Notes: generated by a model not told the origin, from the letters alone. 64,000 nucleotides of DNA from Alitta virens (GCA_932294295.1 OW028584.1:30923231-30987230); one strand, 5' to 3'; shown: positions 42,251-55,554, numbered from the stretch's first letter. Numbers and translations: made by a program.

Positions 42251-44336
42251 ACCACTTGGAAATTGATATTTCGTTGCTAATGTACATGTGTCTTTTGCAT
42301 AGGAAGAATGTTTTGAAGTGCTTTTCACAGTTTGAGCATTGATATTTACTACAATATCTATTAATATCAGTGATATATGATAAGTGATACTCGTAAAGAT
42401 TCAAATTCATAGCATTGGTGTATCTATGAGTTGATTTAAATATGGGGTGTGCAGTTTCATCTTCATGTAAAGAAAATATGTTGACATTTAACTGAAAAAA
42501 TTTCTCAAAATCTGGAATTAACTGCAGGTCAACTCCTCCTTCCAAATCTTGCTCACAAACACTAGCAAATTCTTGGTAGAAGTTTTGTACTTTTTCTTCG
42601 AAATCTCTGTTGATTCTGTACAAATCTCTGTGTTTATGATATGCTAAGCACCTGAATAGACAAAGGTTGTCTTTATATTTCTTTCCAGAAAAACTATGTG
42701 TGAGGGATATAATACATTTGCTTTTTTTAATATAATCTGGTAAATCACCATGACCCAAAGGGAAGCCTGTTGAAGTAATATAGAATCTAACGTTAGTTAT
42801 TAGAACTAATTTCCACTTAGTGTTAGGCCTGCCTTTAGTTATATACATTGTTAGATCTAATTTATTCAGATGATCCTCGAGTTTTTCTAAATCGGTTCTA
42901 TTAGAAATAGATATCGGAAGATCCAAAAGTGGGTAATTGCTGTACGCTTTAAAATATCTATAATCCCCAGTTTCAATATGTTGAAGAATAGAACCGAAAG
43001 ACAAGTTTAACTTAAAAGTTTGGTTTTGATCGTCGTATATTTCGCTAGCAAAACCCATAAGTTCTTCAATGCTGAAATCTTCAACTACTGGATAATTATA
43101 AAAGCTTTTTCGGTTGTGAGCTAGACTATTGGTGAAAATTTTCTTACATTTTTGACAGTCAAACATTCCCTCACAAACTTGCATGTGTTCCGTTAGTGAG
43201 GGACTTTTCTGGAAAGTTTTGTAACAATTTGGACATGAAAAAGTCTGCTGGGGTACCTGTGGTACTTGCGGTACCTGCGGTATCTGTGCTACCTGCGGTA
43301 TCTGTGGTACCTGTAGTATCTGTGGTACTTGTGGTACCTGTGGTACCTGGTATAGATCAGTTGGGTTCTTTGGTTTATTTTTTTGACTAATAAATTTGTG
43401 CTTTGCTCTCTTAGGAAGTTGACATTTAAGTTTGTGTCTTTGCTTTGCGTAGAAACTTTGAAATTGTTTGTTACAGTGCTGACATTTCATCATTTCGTGA
43501 CATTTATGTACGCTGAATAAAGAAACTGAAGTAAATTGTGTATGACAAAGTACGCATTCTTTGATTCCTGAACATTTCTTTTGATGTGAATTCCTCTTAG
43601 AGCTAGTGGTGAAAGATTTTCCACAAACATTACAATTATAGCATTTGCGTTGCATCGGTTGACTGATTTGAGGAGTTGGAACACGCGATTGAGTGGTTGT
43701 TTGAATTGGATATGCAACATTACCTTGACAATTGCTTTGATGTAATTCTTGAGAATTTCTGTCATTGAATTGTCTGAAACATTTTCCACAATGAAGATGT
43801 GTTTGTAACTGTTGAAGTCTGTTTTGAATTTGCGGATCTTCGATTAGGTTGTTTCTGTATGCGAACAGTAATAAGTCTTGTGGGTTGCTGTAATTTTGAA
43901 GCATTTCAGCGAAATCATTGTAGGGTGAAATGAGTTGATTGTTTAATTGATTAAGTCTATTTTTAACTTGTAAATCTTCAGTGAGATTGTTTCTCTGTGC
44001 AAATAGCATTAAGTCATGCGAATTGTTGAAATTTTGAAGCATTTCAGAGAAGTCATTATAGGGTGAAATAAGTTCATTGTATCTTGAAATAACTTGTGGG
44101 TCTCTAGCAAGATCATTGCTATTGGCAAATACTGCTAATCGCTCAGCATCATCGAATGAATTTAGAATTTCTTGAAAATAATCATTGATCAAAGCGATAT
44201 CTATGTTTTCTGACATTTCAATGATCATATGATGATGAGGAGGAGGAGCAAGTGTACCAATCTCTTTTATGATGGATCTCGAGTTATTTTTAGAAAATGA
44301 CTTCATTCCTGTTGGAAGCTGGTAGTGGCGCCCCAC
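42243..44336 (-). pseudogene. N-terminal extension of the polymerase: repeats, zinc fingers, OTU-like site
   Basis: 697 codons open. Residues about 40-175 are three imperfect 50-residue repeats (ISPYNDF.EMLQN, LFA.RNNL.ED.Q). Then come several C2H2/C2HC fingers (CNVCGKSFTTSSKRNSHQKKC, CQHCNKQFQSFYAKQRH), a VPQVPQI spacer, and another finger (CPNCYKTFQKSPSLTEHMQVC). Near residues 555-570 is NLCLFRCLAYH, the Cys-box of OTU-like domains found fused to Maverick-type PolB. Another CxxC..H finger precedes a frameshift near 42290 into the exonuclease part. The ATG at 44336 or the later Met (MIIEMSEN) could be the start. Confidence 0.75.
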
Positions 44337-44339
44337 TGG

Positions 44340-44640
44340 GGGAGGGGTATTTCACCATTTCCGTGCTATTTTTAAATTTTGGGGGTTTCCAGACCTTACA
44401 ATGTAGGGGGGGCCCTACCTACCTTTCACATAGACAACATCAAAGAACTGTCAGAGATTAATGTCTTATAGATACCCCGGGACCACTGTTCCACTGCTTC
44501 ACAAATTCCACGGTTGATTGAACAAAAGACAATGGAACATATCGGCTACTATATTCTACTACTTACACTGTAAGTGTATACCTGATTCAAAAGAAATGAT
44601 TGTATGAAAGCTTACATTCATAGCTTCAATTTGGTATATT
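44340..44640. other. Upstream of the polymerase, no gene seen
   Basis: No Maverick terminal repeat, capsid gene or integrase was recognised here or further right. The Maverick-like segment therefore seems truncated on this side. Confidence 0.45.
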
Positions 44641-45500
44641 TTAAACAACCTTTCCCTTAAAATGTGAGGCTGATGGCCTATCTGGACTACCAGCAAGGCT
44701 TTTGGCACCAGCGGTCCTGTGAAACTCAGCTAATTGTGACCCTAAAAGATATAGCAAGATCTTTGGATAACAAACAACAAGTGGATATGCTGATATTAGA
44801 CTTTCAAAGGCCTTTGACACCGTGGTTCACAGACGACTCCTACTGAAGCCACTGGCTGGATCCAGCCCGGCCTCTATGGCATGACTATTAAGATGTGTCT
44901 CTGGGTCACTATGTCATGGGCCACTATAGCAATTAAGGCTGGTACCGGGGGGGGGGGGGGGGGGGTCATGGCCCCATGTTCCCCTGGATCCGCCAGTGAC
45001 TGAGGCTCTAGAGCACTATGGTATCAAGAGAACTATTGCAGTGGTTGTAATCATGGTTGACCAGACGACAAAGAAAGGGTTGTTGTTGATGGAGAACAAT
45101 CCCAAGAAGTAATAGTTGGATCAGGCATACAACAGGGAACAGTGTTGTGTCCCCTAATGTTAATGTGAACAACACGGGAATAACATCCAAGCTCCGACTG
45201 TTCGCTGAAGATGTGCTCCTCTTCAGGGAAATTAGAGATGAGTGCAGGGCGGGTTTCAGCCAGCAGCTTTTAGCCTGCCCCGCCCCACGGGCCAATATTT
45301 TGGAGGTTGGAGGGCGTGGCAGTTGCAGGCGCAGGCTCATATCAAGTCTTCTACAAGAGGATCTCAATAGAGTAGAACACTGGTCGCAGAAACGGCAAAT
45401 GTTATTCAACCCAAAGAAGTGCACTGTCCTCGGAGTAAATAAACTCCGAAACCCAATCATTGAGAACTATCAACTCCTTGGACATTCACTAGACACCGCT
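44640..45500 (+). mobile_element. Degenerate LINE reverse-transcriptase fragment
   Basis: Plus-strand pieces in shifting frames: QQGFWHQRSCETQLI and DMLILDF followed by FDTV (first RT Asp region), a GSGIQQGTVLCPL piece near 45130, and LNRVEHWSQKRQMLFNPKKC near 45360-45420. A G-run at 44948 and several stops show an old CR1/L2-like copy. Confidence 0.72.
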
Positions 45501-46030
45501 CAACATTTCATTGATATATTTTATTGACACATATCGGGTCACATTTGACATTTGTGTCATATATTTGCAAGAACACATCTATAACTATGAACTAGACTAG
45601 TACTACAGACTATACTCCCTTTTCGAGTGGCCATGTTGGCATTTTTGCCTCATTGACCTCAATTTAATTACGTCATATATTATGACATCATTACTTCTCC
45701 ATTGTTCTTCCACTCTGTGACCTCACCATGGTCATTGTCTGATGATGTCACAACACTATATCTGAGTGCAAAGAGAGGTCCATGAGGCAAATGCCAACAT
45801 GGCTGCCATACATGTGAGAAGGGTGTATATATAAAATATTGCACCTTGGGTATACAGCACCCCTTAGACCATTAAATCAGCACCCACTATGTTGTCACGG
45901 TTATAATCTCAACCAGTCTAATACAATCTATATTTTTACAATTCAGCTGACAATATCACAACATATTCTACTCGATTTAAATAATCACAATGCTATACCA
46001 TCACATACGGTTGTCTGTGATACCATCAAG

Positions 46031-46337
46031 CAGGGGCGTTGATTTCTCTTGACGGTTGGGGGGGATGCAGGCCTACTTTGTCTGTCCCCCTCTGACTTTC
46101 CCTCGCTCGTACAAGTAGTAGCAGTTAATGAGGGGACACTGGCCAAGAGGTAAATTAATGGTGGATCATTTATGCCAAACTTATACTGATATGTGATATC
46201 AAGTGTAAAGCTGTTTAACAAAGTACAAATGTTCAAAACCAGTGAAAAAGGGTAATTTTCATTTGTGAATTTCAGGGGCCCTTCTCAAAAAGTGGGGGGT
46301 ATGTATCCCCCACATCCCCCCTGAATCGACGCCCCTG
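46031..46337. mobile_element. hAT MITE with 8-bp duplication
   Basis: Ends CAGGGGCGTTGATTTC and GAATCGACGCCCCTG, 307 bp. The flanks are CCATCAAG (46023-46030) and CCGTCAAG (46338-46345), an 8-bp duplication with one change. CAGGGGCG-type ends and the 8-bp duplication identify hAT. The interior is G-rich with no transposase. Confidence 0.82.
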
Positions 46338-46349
46338 CCGTCAAGGGCG

Positions 46350-46440
46350 GGTATTATCGACACTAATTAAATTAGTTTGTTAACAAAATTAACATTCTCT
46401 AATGTGAGTGTCGATAATACCTGCCCTGTCGATAATACCA
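46350..46440. repeat. Short palindromic repeat
   Basis: GGTATTATCGACACTAATTAA and the reverse TTAACATTCTCTAATGTGAG, then TGTCGATAATACC; the arms pair over GGTATTATCGACACTAATT with few mismatches. A third GTCGATAATACC follows at 46429-46440. Confidence 0.6.
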
Positions 46441-46530
46441 TCCTGTATGTACATGTTGACAATTCTACAATTTGGTCACTGCATTTATTATAATATAAAG
46501 CCTGCATTAATTAATTAATGTAGAGTTCAT

Positions 46531-46531
<1 letters not shown>

Positions 46532-46607
<76 letters not shown>

Positions 46608-46609
46608 TA
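46532..46609. repeat. TA microsatellite
   Basis: About 35 TA dinucleotides, then ACATATATAC, just upstream of the first exon at 46804. Confidence 0.95.
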
Positions 46610-46803
46610 CGCGTTTTCTCGGCTATGAATTTTCGCACTAAGTCGCTACATATAGACTGGGGAAAAAAGTCTCCAGTATTGTATATTCTATTCTATTCTA
46701 TTCTGTGGTGGCAGCACCGACTTATCCTTCACGTGGCGTCATCTGGGGTGTGCTCCAATTGTCATCTCGCCAAACACGAGATTTGCGTCTACTTTGCTAA
46801 TTA

Positions 46804-48700
46804 ATGGCGTCTGTAAACACCCGGCCTGTGAAAATGGAAGAAATGGATAGCGTGTCCAATACCAACAAGGAAAATGATCCATGTAAGACAACTTTGAATG
46901 AGTGCTGCATTTATTAAAGTCAGGTTTCTAATGTGTCGTTGCCAAGCGATCGCAAAGTCAGCGTAGATCTGACACGAAATTACCGGTCAAGATCCAAAAA
47001 CACACAAGTTCACAACGCATGCATTGCCATTGACATTGCATTGCAATTTTCATTTTGTAATTGTGTGGCTGTTGTGTATTGTGATTTCCCTGTTGCGTTG
47101 ATGCCAATTAACAATGTCATTAGTAAAATAATCTCCATAAACCCTAGGGTTGACTAACACAGCGCAATGACAATTGATGATAATATTGTCACAATGTCAT
47201 TGTCAATGGAAATATTGCAAATTAGGGAGCACTGTCAAACATGTGGTTTATACTCCCAACAGAACCAAGTACAGCTACGTATAGACTGGGTGCTAAAAGT
47301 CAATAATGTTGACTCCCACAACATCGACATTTGGAACGTTGTCAGTGGTCATGTAATTATAATTAAAACTTTTACGATACTGGGAAACCCCACAACGTTG
47401 GTAGTCCACCAATGGACGTTATCCTGAAATGGTTCATCTCAAACTTCAAGGATAATAACCCCAGGGTTCATCCCGAAGTAAAGACAACCCTGGCCTGGTC
47501 TACACTGACTCCATTGTGTCAAGACTGGCATTTGTCATGTTTATTATGTCCTTCTGCATTTAGTTTTCCACAATTTTGCATTTTATCATTCAGTTTCATT
47601 CTGCATTTTACAGACGCCTGACTCACAACACAATCCAAGGCTATAATAAAAACCGGTCTTGTTGGCAGCAGCTAGCCCGAGGCTAGAGTGTTGCAGTATG
47701 AGTGACCTTGAAAATAAAGGATATAGGATATTTAAACCTTATGTAGTTCTAAAATTTAAATCTAATAAACACTAGCCTTATTCAGATCTGAAATTAAATT
47801 TCTTCTCATTTAAGAAATTATGGTAGCTTTGTAGATGGGGCCACTCTGTATCACATAAACATGCTGTAACACACTTCCCAAAGGTTATGAATTAGGATGA
47901 AAATGTATTCACTTAACTTCAATTTTGAAATCTTTGAATGTCTGAAATGAAACTGAACATAGCTAATTAAACTTATTATCTGATAAGTATAAGCAGTCGG
48001 TGTTATCATCTAGCTCGGTCATAAAACTCATATGCTTGATTTATTATCTCTTAATTACCAGTATTTCTAGGCATTACCATTTAGATAAGACTTTTTGATT
48101 TTCTTCTTTGGACTAAACCAACCAATGAAGTGCTAATAAAAATGTAATATAATGAAATTTAAAATAGGGTTATATTTACATCTTGGATGTCAGGCTCTGT
48201 TGCATATTATCTGCCAAGTATGGAATTAAGTAATGTTAACACCAGATATTATTATTATAACTATATGTTGTTTGATTCTTTATTTTCTTTCCTTTTGGTG
48301 CTTATTATTCATTGAAAGATCTTTCTATTCCAAGTGGATTGAATTGTCAGCACTAATTATTGGAACGTAGTGTTTTGAATCATTCTAAAAGGATGCCGTG
48401 TCGCATTGTGCAAAATTTTCTGCAAAAATAAAAATAAGTGACTTTTGGTGTAGAAAGTGCTGGATGAAATATATTTGCTGTGATTTATTTCTGTATCAAT
48501 TGTTCAACGGCGTTATATATCTGTTAAGCATTTCTAAATTTTGGAATTCTGAATCTTTTGTTGAATGTATATGATTGCGTCTTATGTCTTGTGCGTTTTG
48601 ACCTAATTTGGAAATTTGAATTAAACTTTTCTTCTTCTTGCAGCTGGGGATCTGGAAATTAAAGTGGAAGCCCAAGTTGCCCAACTCCGTCAAGAATTAG
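46804..48700 (+). CDS. First two coding exons of an unrecognised host gene (KENDP...)
   Basis: Exon 1 is 46804-46882 (MASVNTRPVKMEEMDS then VSNTNKENDPS) and exon 2 is 48644-48700 (GDLEIKVEAQVAQLRQEL). The junctions are good GT-AG (TGTAAGAC, CTTCTTGCAG, GGTAAGTC) and the phase agrees at 1. Exon 2 looks like the start of a coiled coil. A KEN sequence occurs in exon 1 but cannot be taken as a degron on this evidence. The next exon is not found within the window, so the gene would continue to the right. The upstream region has no CpG cluster but carries unique, non-repeat sequence. The gene identity is unknown. Confidence 0.55.
46883..48643. other. Intron or intergenic DNA, nothing recognised
   Basis: Presumed first intron. 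Short palindromes and A+T-rich stretches only; small ORFs at 46933-47621 have no features. Confidence 0.4.
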
Positions 48701-50366
48701 GTAAGTCGTTATTTACATTTTCATGTTTAATTTTTTTTCGTGAAGTGCCACTTTAAGTGTGCCAATTGTAGAGGCTCTCTGAATCTCATCTAAAATTTGG
48801 CAGAGGAGTGGCTGTGGCCTAGCAATGGATTACAAATATAACTTGCTGTCTTTTGCCACATTTGGAGCATGATACCATATTCTTTGTACACTATACGGTT
48901 GCATTATTGTATTGGGTACATTAGTTTAAAATTTTGCAGGCTATTATTACTCATGACAACTGACAATTCTCAGGAGTCGTGGTATCTGTAGAAATATTGA
49001 GTGTTGTGTCAGATGGTTTGTCCTTAATAAGATGAGTAGCTGTCAAAATTTAATGTGTGGCCACTTAAGGGTATTAAGGGCCTGAATATCTCTTGCGTCT
49101 CATAAATTATGAATCGTAGCAAATACTCTAATTATTGGAAGGTCAGTGTCTCAACCACCAGGCTGAATGAAGAAAATTGTTTGGTTCCCATTTGTTACTA
49201 ACCCTATGTTTTAAAATACATTACTAAACGTTTTAATTATATTTAAATAATTTGAGTATTTAGCCAAAATACCGACCCTACTTTTTGAGGACTATGAAGT
49301 CAGAACCAAACAATGTTTTTCATTCGGCCCCATGCCATTTGCAGAATGGTTACAATTGGCTACTCTGGAATGCTATTTTAGATAAAAAAAGGTAACTGGG
49401 AAGAACAAAGCTAACTATTATGGTTTACATTGTGGGTATGACTGGGAATTAGCCTATTTAAAGTGTTAAATCACCTGATATATACAGCTGTATAGTCTTT
49501 AATACAGCTGTATGATTCTTTAAGAAACAATATTTCATAAAAGATGATATGATTTATGTTCACACAAAGCTACATGATTGATGTACTTTCCTGGTTTGCA
49601 GTGAGTAGTTTGTTCGTAGTTCATAATTTTGATGACAGGGAGTTCTGGGTGCACTGAACCCTGGCGCCACCTAATGATCATTCTGCAAACTGCATTCCCA
49701 ATCAATATATCATTGGTTAACGCGCTCAGAAACTTCGGATATAGATTATGCTTTTTGCAAATTTATTTGCCACATTTCATCAAATGTGTATGATATCCAT
49801 ACAAAATTATCATCTGTAGAGTGGCCAGGTCATTGATCATTGCTTATTCAGTGATTTTTATATCACATAATGACTTGTGTTTGCTGCTTAAATAATAGAA
49901 TAAAATTAAGACAGAGGGCTAAAATGTATCTATCAAAGCCTTTTGGTTCATTTGATTGGGTTCCTCATACCTATGTTTGGTCTTGAGCTATTGTAAAGAA
50001 TAAAACAATAAACGCACGTGATAACGTAAGCAATAACATAACCCTGCATGAGTTTATCCTTTCTTCAAATGCACAATACACAAATTGTGACATCATCAGA
50101 CAAGTATCACAAAGGCTTACTTTTATTGTCTCCAAGGCATAACTCTTCAAATAAGACTTCTTGTCAGGTTCTCGCATGACTAAATGCTTTTAACTGCAGG
50201 TGTTCCGAAGGATATATCATCTTTGTTCCTCGTACAGAATAAGTGTGGGCGATATGCGTCTCATTGCCTCACACCTAAACTCTCATGTCATATCAAAGAG
50301 CTCTTGTTTATAAACAACGCTGGCTCAGTGCATTTGTGCAGCAAATATTAATGTGCTCACACACCG

Positions 50367-50417
<51 letters not shown>

Positions 50418-50518
50418 AAAGTTGCTCCAGATTTATGTTGAAATAGGGTCGTACGTAGATGTGTTTATTATTTGGAATATTTGCAATCTATCTGTCTGTT
50501 TATCTATCTATCTGTCTG

Positions 50519-50579
<61 letters not shown>

Positions 50580-51599
50580 TGATTGATTTGTTTCTTGATT
50601 TTTGATTCATTGCTTCAGTGTCATTTTGAAATAAACACTAACTATCATTCTGAGATTATTGCTGAAGTTCTGGGTAATTGCATATACTATGCATATTCCA
50701 TGCGTTAAACTAACCTTTTTTTTTTTTAAACGAAAATATTTAAAAAAGCCAGTTTCAAGTTGTTTAGCAAAGCGTCTATTCTGTCTGTAGTTTTCCTGAT
50801 TGCACCATTTCTGCTGAAGTCATCAGGGCGATTGTTTATTGCAGACCAAAGGCTCTTATGACATGAGAAACCAAAATAGAGGAAGAAAGAACTGCTTACC
50901 CACATAACTGGAGAGAGCATGTTTAGAAGAAAGATATAGTTTGGGGAAAAAACAAAGCTTCGTTTCACAATTCGCAGACGAGGTTGTGTTTGGTTGTTTC
51001 GATTATGTTTCGGCTCTCGAGATGGTTTTCGTTGTAGAAGAAGTGCTCAGTCGTTCAAGTTTCAGAAGTTGGAGCAGTTAGCAAAAAAATGAAACCTGTT
51101 TTAGAGGTCTTCGTTTCATCCCTTCGCTGTTTCTTTTCATCGCTTTCTGTAGATAGTCTAAACAAGTGGGTACTGAGAAGTTCAGAATGGATGAGATGTT
51201 CTAGAATGGTGTTTAAAAAGATAGAAATAATATTTGTGGTTTTAGGTTTTTCTTCACAGACACCAGACTAATAATTTTGTTATTTGAAATATAATATGTA
51301 GTACTTTCAACTTTAGTGAATAATCTGCGGCATCAAATAACCTGGATTAGTTATTTAAATCTTCTCCATGTTCCTGATCTCATCAGGATATAAATATTGT
51401 AGGAATGGCTGTTGGTAAATGGTGAATTTGCATTGTCTCCTGTAAACATTTGCTTATTGGGAGACTCGGCAGTGTTAATATAAATTGGTTTGAACCACCC
51501 GGCATGGGAGTATTGTTTGAACTTAAGAAAGTAGTATGTTGAATGCAATGTCTTATTGTTACACCACCCACGTTACTGTACAATATTTATCTACTGTTC
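48701..51599. other. Presumed intron with microsatellites, no exon seen
   Basis: No conserved exon was recognised. The region holds a TA repeat at 50370-50415 and a TCTA/TCTG repeat at 50480-50582, which create a spurious Tyr/Leu/Ser-repeat ORF. Confidence 0.45.
50370..50582. repeat. TA and TCTA microsatellites
   Basis: TA tract 50370-50415 and, after 65 unique bases, TCTG/TCTA tetranucleotides 50485-50582. Confidence 0.95.
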
Positions 51600-51875
51600 T
51601 GAAGCCCAGCGTCTCAGTGCTGCTGGCCTGAAGCTTAACCAGCTGATGTGACCAGCTGCCAGAGGCTTGGAGTCCACACCATGTTACACATTAAACCCAT
51701 GGGTGGGTCATTTACTTGCCTCAGCATAAGCACCGAGTACAAGGCACCTCCAATTTAACGTCTGATGCTATCAACATCCAGCTGGGTTGGGAATCATACC
51801 CAGGATCTTCAAAAGCAGCAGAGCTGGCCAACATGGAATTGGCAGATGTCTAAACCATTAGGCCACCCAGCTGCT
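51600..51875 (-). mobile_element. tRNA-derived SINE
   Basis: On the minus strand: head near 51870 with A-box-like GGTGGCCTAATGGTTTAGAC, B-box-like GGGTATGATTCCC about 60 bases on, then a unique body (CCAGCTGGATGTTGATAGC ... GAGACGCTGGGC) to about 51600. The size and order are those of a full-length SINE. The head resembles 481-547. Confidence 0.7.
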
Positions 51876-52745
51876 CTTTACTTAGCTTAGTTTGATATTA
51901 TATGATCAACTATTGATGGCAGATGTAATGATGAAATGATACATAACGTAATTCAAATCACACTGTCAGTGAATTTCAACCACTCTTGAATTAATTATGT
52001 ATTGTGTTTCTTAAGTCTTTATTTTTACTCTTCTCTCAACTCTTTCACTGCTTTGCACTTCTAGGAGATCATGCCTTTTCCTTTGAATCAATCCTCTTCA
52101 CACTCAGCCTTAAGACTATTGAATGACCTTGGATGCCTTGGCTGACCTTCTAGGATTAAGGGAATTCCAGATAAGGGCCTGAAAGTCATCAGATTAAGCT
52201 CATAGGCCAATGGGATAAAGAATTCTATTGGACCTTCTGGAATTTAGCCTTTGGAGCCTTGTCGACTAGTGATATTCTTTAGGCTAATTGGCCTTGATGC
52301 TGGATAGACAGCCTTGTTAAGATCATTCATAAGATTTTCCCGAAATAACTTGGTTTAGTTTCATTGTGAATGTAACATTGTATGATAATAAATGTGATGT
52401 ATAATCTCTATCAATGGTTTACTGTGAGTAAAATCCCTATCATTGTCAAATCATTAATTTTGTGACATTTGACAAACCTTCTGACAAACTTGCAAATTGA
52501 GGATGGGAATAAAAAATGCGTCTACACTTAGAATGACACAGATTCAACAAAGATCAGCAAAATTTAAGCAACACACCTCAAATGGAGATGTAAAAAATAT
52601 ACTTATTTGACTAAAAAAAAAAGGCAGAATTGTAAAGTAGTTTTAATGATCACTGACATTTGGCTCGATCAGCAGTAGATTTTAATTGGAGTCTTGTTTT
52701 GTAGTTGCATTAGTACAGTACATGTGGTAAACGCTCATATCGGTA

Positions 52746-52891
52746 CTACATGGCCAAATGTGCTACGTTTGTTTTCCATGCGTTTGAATAAACGCATTGT
52801 TTTCACCTCCTTTTAATAAGGCAAAAACCATGCGTTTTCCATGCATTTATCCTTCTCATGGAAAACGCATGTGGCACATCTGGCCATGTAG
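52746..52891. mobile_element. TA-flanked MITE (Tc1/mariner-like size)
   Basis: Ends CTACATGGCCAAATGTGC and GCACATCTGGCCATGTAG with TA on both sides (52744-52745, 52892-52893). At 146 bp the inner arms also pair (GTTTTCCATGCG / CGCATGTGG...AAAAC). It is non-coding. Confidence 0.75.
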
Positions 52892-52893
52892 TA

Positions 52894-55554
52894 CTAATAG
52901 TTGTACTTGCTGGTACCCTCCACCTTCAGAATTCAGTACATGCACTGGGAGCTTCTGGCCTAGACTCAAAACAGTGTTAAGCTCTTCGTGAAAGTGATAC
53001 ATGAGCAGTGTTGGCATGTTTAATGATGAAAAACCTTTCTGATGTTGTCTTAACTGACTTGGCTGATGTAAACAGACTGATGTTTATTGTAACACTCTCT
53101 CTTGCGTTTGCTTGTTGGTGTAAAGTCCTGTAAAATGTCTAGTGTGTTTATCTGTGTATTAGTCTTCAAGACTTATGATTGGATAGACAATGTACCTTAA
53201 GAAATTGGAGTGCTCAGGCAGACTCAGATAAGCCCAGATTTCTTCATTAAAAGCAGCAGCTACTCAAGATTAAGCCAGACTTACCATTAGCCAGATGGTG
53301 CTACTAGTGGGGTAATTATATTTAAGCTTTGCCTCTGATTGATAGTAGTTTTGACATAAGGCTCTACTCCACTTGAGAATGTGCGGTTATAGAGCATTCA
53401 ATCAAACTGACTACATTTCTCACATGAGATTTATGGAAGTGTCCATGTGATGTTATGCTGTTATGAGAAACTCTGGCTAATCCTTGAGTTAATTGTTTGC
53501 CCAAATAAGTGTTGAATCCAGGGAGGGTCTTAAAAATTAAGTGTGGGCCAGCAAGTATTGCAGCTAGTTCAATTTTAATTTGATTGGTGCCCCCCCCCCC
53601 CCTCTCCACCCACTAATTCACTTCTTGCTTTGTCCTCACAAAGGGAAATAAAGAAATTAAATTAGGGTTGCTTGGACTCTTGAGTAGTCACTTTTATTGA
53701 ACAAGCACGCAGTTGTTTTTCAGCATTTTCTGTTATATGTACAAGTTATTATGCCTGCAGACAGACTGCAGTTGTGTTTTAAATTTAGTTCGCTAATTAA
53801 ACATACAAACAAGCCTAGTTTATTGTATGACTTTGAATTATGGATTTTGTCCAACATTACAGAGAAAGTTCATGTGAGTGCCTTTGTAAGCAAATATTTA
53901 TTACAGTTAGATAAGGATAGAAATTCTAGACGTCCCTTTAAAATTTTATGACTTATTGATTTTTCTCTGTGATGTTTTTCTTTCATTTTCCTTCTATGTA
54001 CGGTGAGCTATAATTTTCTTTTCTTTTTAATAAAGCTTAACTTTAAATTATATACGGCTTTACTAACTTACTAACAAACTGACTGACTGACGGTATGAAT
54101 GAATGACTGAATGAATGACTGACTGACTGACTCATATCATATCATCATTACATCTACCATTAATATTGACTCCATGGTGTCCTTATTATATTAAAGGTGT
54201 GAATGAATGGATCTAAACTTAGAAATGTTGTGGTACTCATGTAACATCTAAAAAATGAAGACTATGAGATTTTTTTGACAAATAATTGGGATGAAATGAG
54301 TCTACTTTAAGCCAAAATATAGACATATAAATGTGATATGAATTTAAGTCACATATTGTCCATTAAAATTGATGTCCCATGTTGTATTTTCTTTTTTTAT
54401 GGTCTTTTTTGCCTTTTTATGAGGTTGTTTTAGGAGAAAAAAAGAGACTTGGTATTTCCCAAGAGTGATGACCTGTGAAATTTAGCATGCAGTGTCTGCA
54501 GTCTACATTGGTGTGTAGAGATGAGACTAATAAGCCAAGTCTGGTAGTGACAAGTTTAATTGTAGTGCATGTGACTGGATATTTCCAAATGCTGACTTGA
54601 TCACACATATATATATGACATGTGAGGAGTCCAAAGTTCATGCTTTTTTTTTGTTTTTTTTTATGGTAATCGAGCTATTATCTTGCGCAACTTTTTTTTT
54701 TTGCAAATAGGGAGGGATGCTAAGAGTTCAGTTCATAGAACTTAAATTGTATTGTATTCAGATTTTTTTTTTAATTTACTTATAGGCCACCTCACTTTTA
54801 TATTACTATAGAGTTTATGAAAGAACCCCCCCCCCCCCTCCCGGCATGCTGTGTGTGTAGTAAACTTTTAATTAGAGAGTACCCCATGACATTTCCTGTC
54901 AGAAACCACTACCAGACCACTGTCTGTTCCTCTTTTTTAAATTTCAAAGCGTGTTTTTGGACTTTTTAAAGTTTGTTTTGTTTGTATCAGTTGTTTTGTG
55001 GAGAACCTACTTTTTTTTCAATGTTAGTTTTCTGAAGTTTTCTCAAAATACACTCAAGATGTTGCCTTTATGAAGATTCTCATTGACAGAGTTTCCAGTT
55101 GTGACTTATCAAATATTGGTATCCTCATAGAAAATCACAGAAAATAAGCCAAATAACAATGGTTGGTTAGCATTGGTTAGTGTAATGGGCATCTTAATAT
55201 TGAGGCTGATATATTATACCTTATATTAAGCATTAAAGTGCGGTTCATGCTGAAATGTCCTTGCCTTTCACAACAATAGTGGATTTTTCATGGAAGTTTC
55301 TTGATATTTCCACCAGGTGGCTTCGACACAACACTCAATTCTATTGGCTGAAAAAGTTCCCGCCCTTGACTGTGATTGGCTGAAGCAAAGTGCATCCTAG
55401 CAACAGTATTTTTAGTGCATCTTTGACACCTTAATATTCATTTGATTTTCTTTATTTCCCTTTGAAAAGAATATTTATTGAATAAGTTACTTATGATCAT
55501 TCTATGATGTCTGAAAAGCAAAATGAGTAATAAGAGGAGACTAAATGTCTTGCT
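52894..55554. other. Intron or intergenic DNA, no exon seen
   Basis: A+T-rich. It includes a C-run at 53590, a GACT/GAAT repeat at 54075-54130 and a C-run at 54826. The small ORFs look random. Confidence 0.4.

Noticed and set aside
42243..44336. Host multi-zinc-finger transcription factor
   Set aside because: The frame leads into exonuclease and polymerase motifs on the same strand, and the OTU-like Cys box fits a Maverick-type polymerase.
50353..50586. 77-aa ORF with runs of YIYI and LSIY
   Set aside because: It is the translation of TA and TCTA microsatellites.
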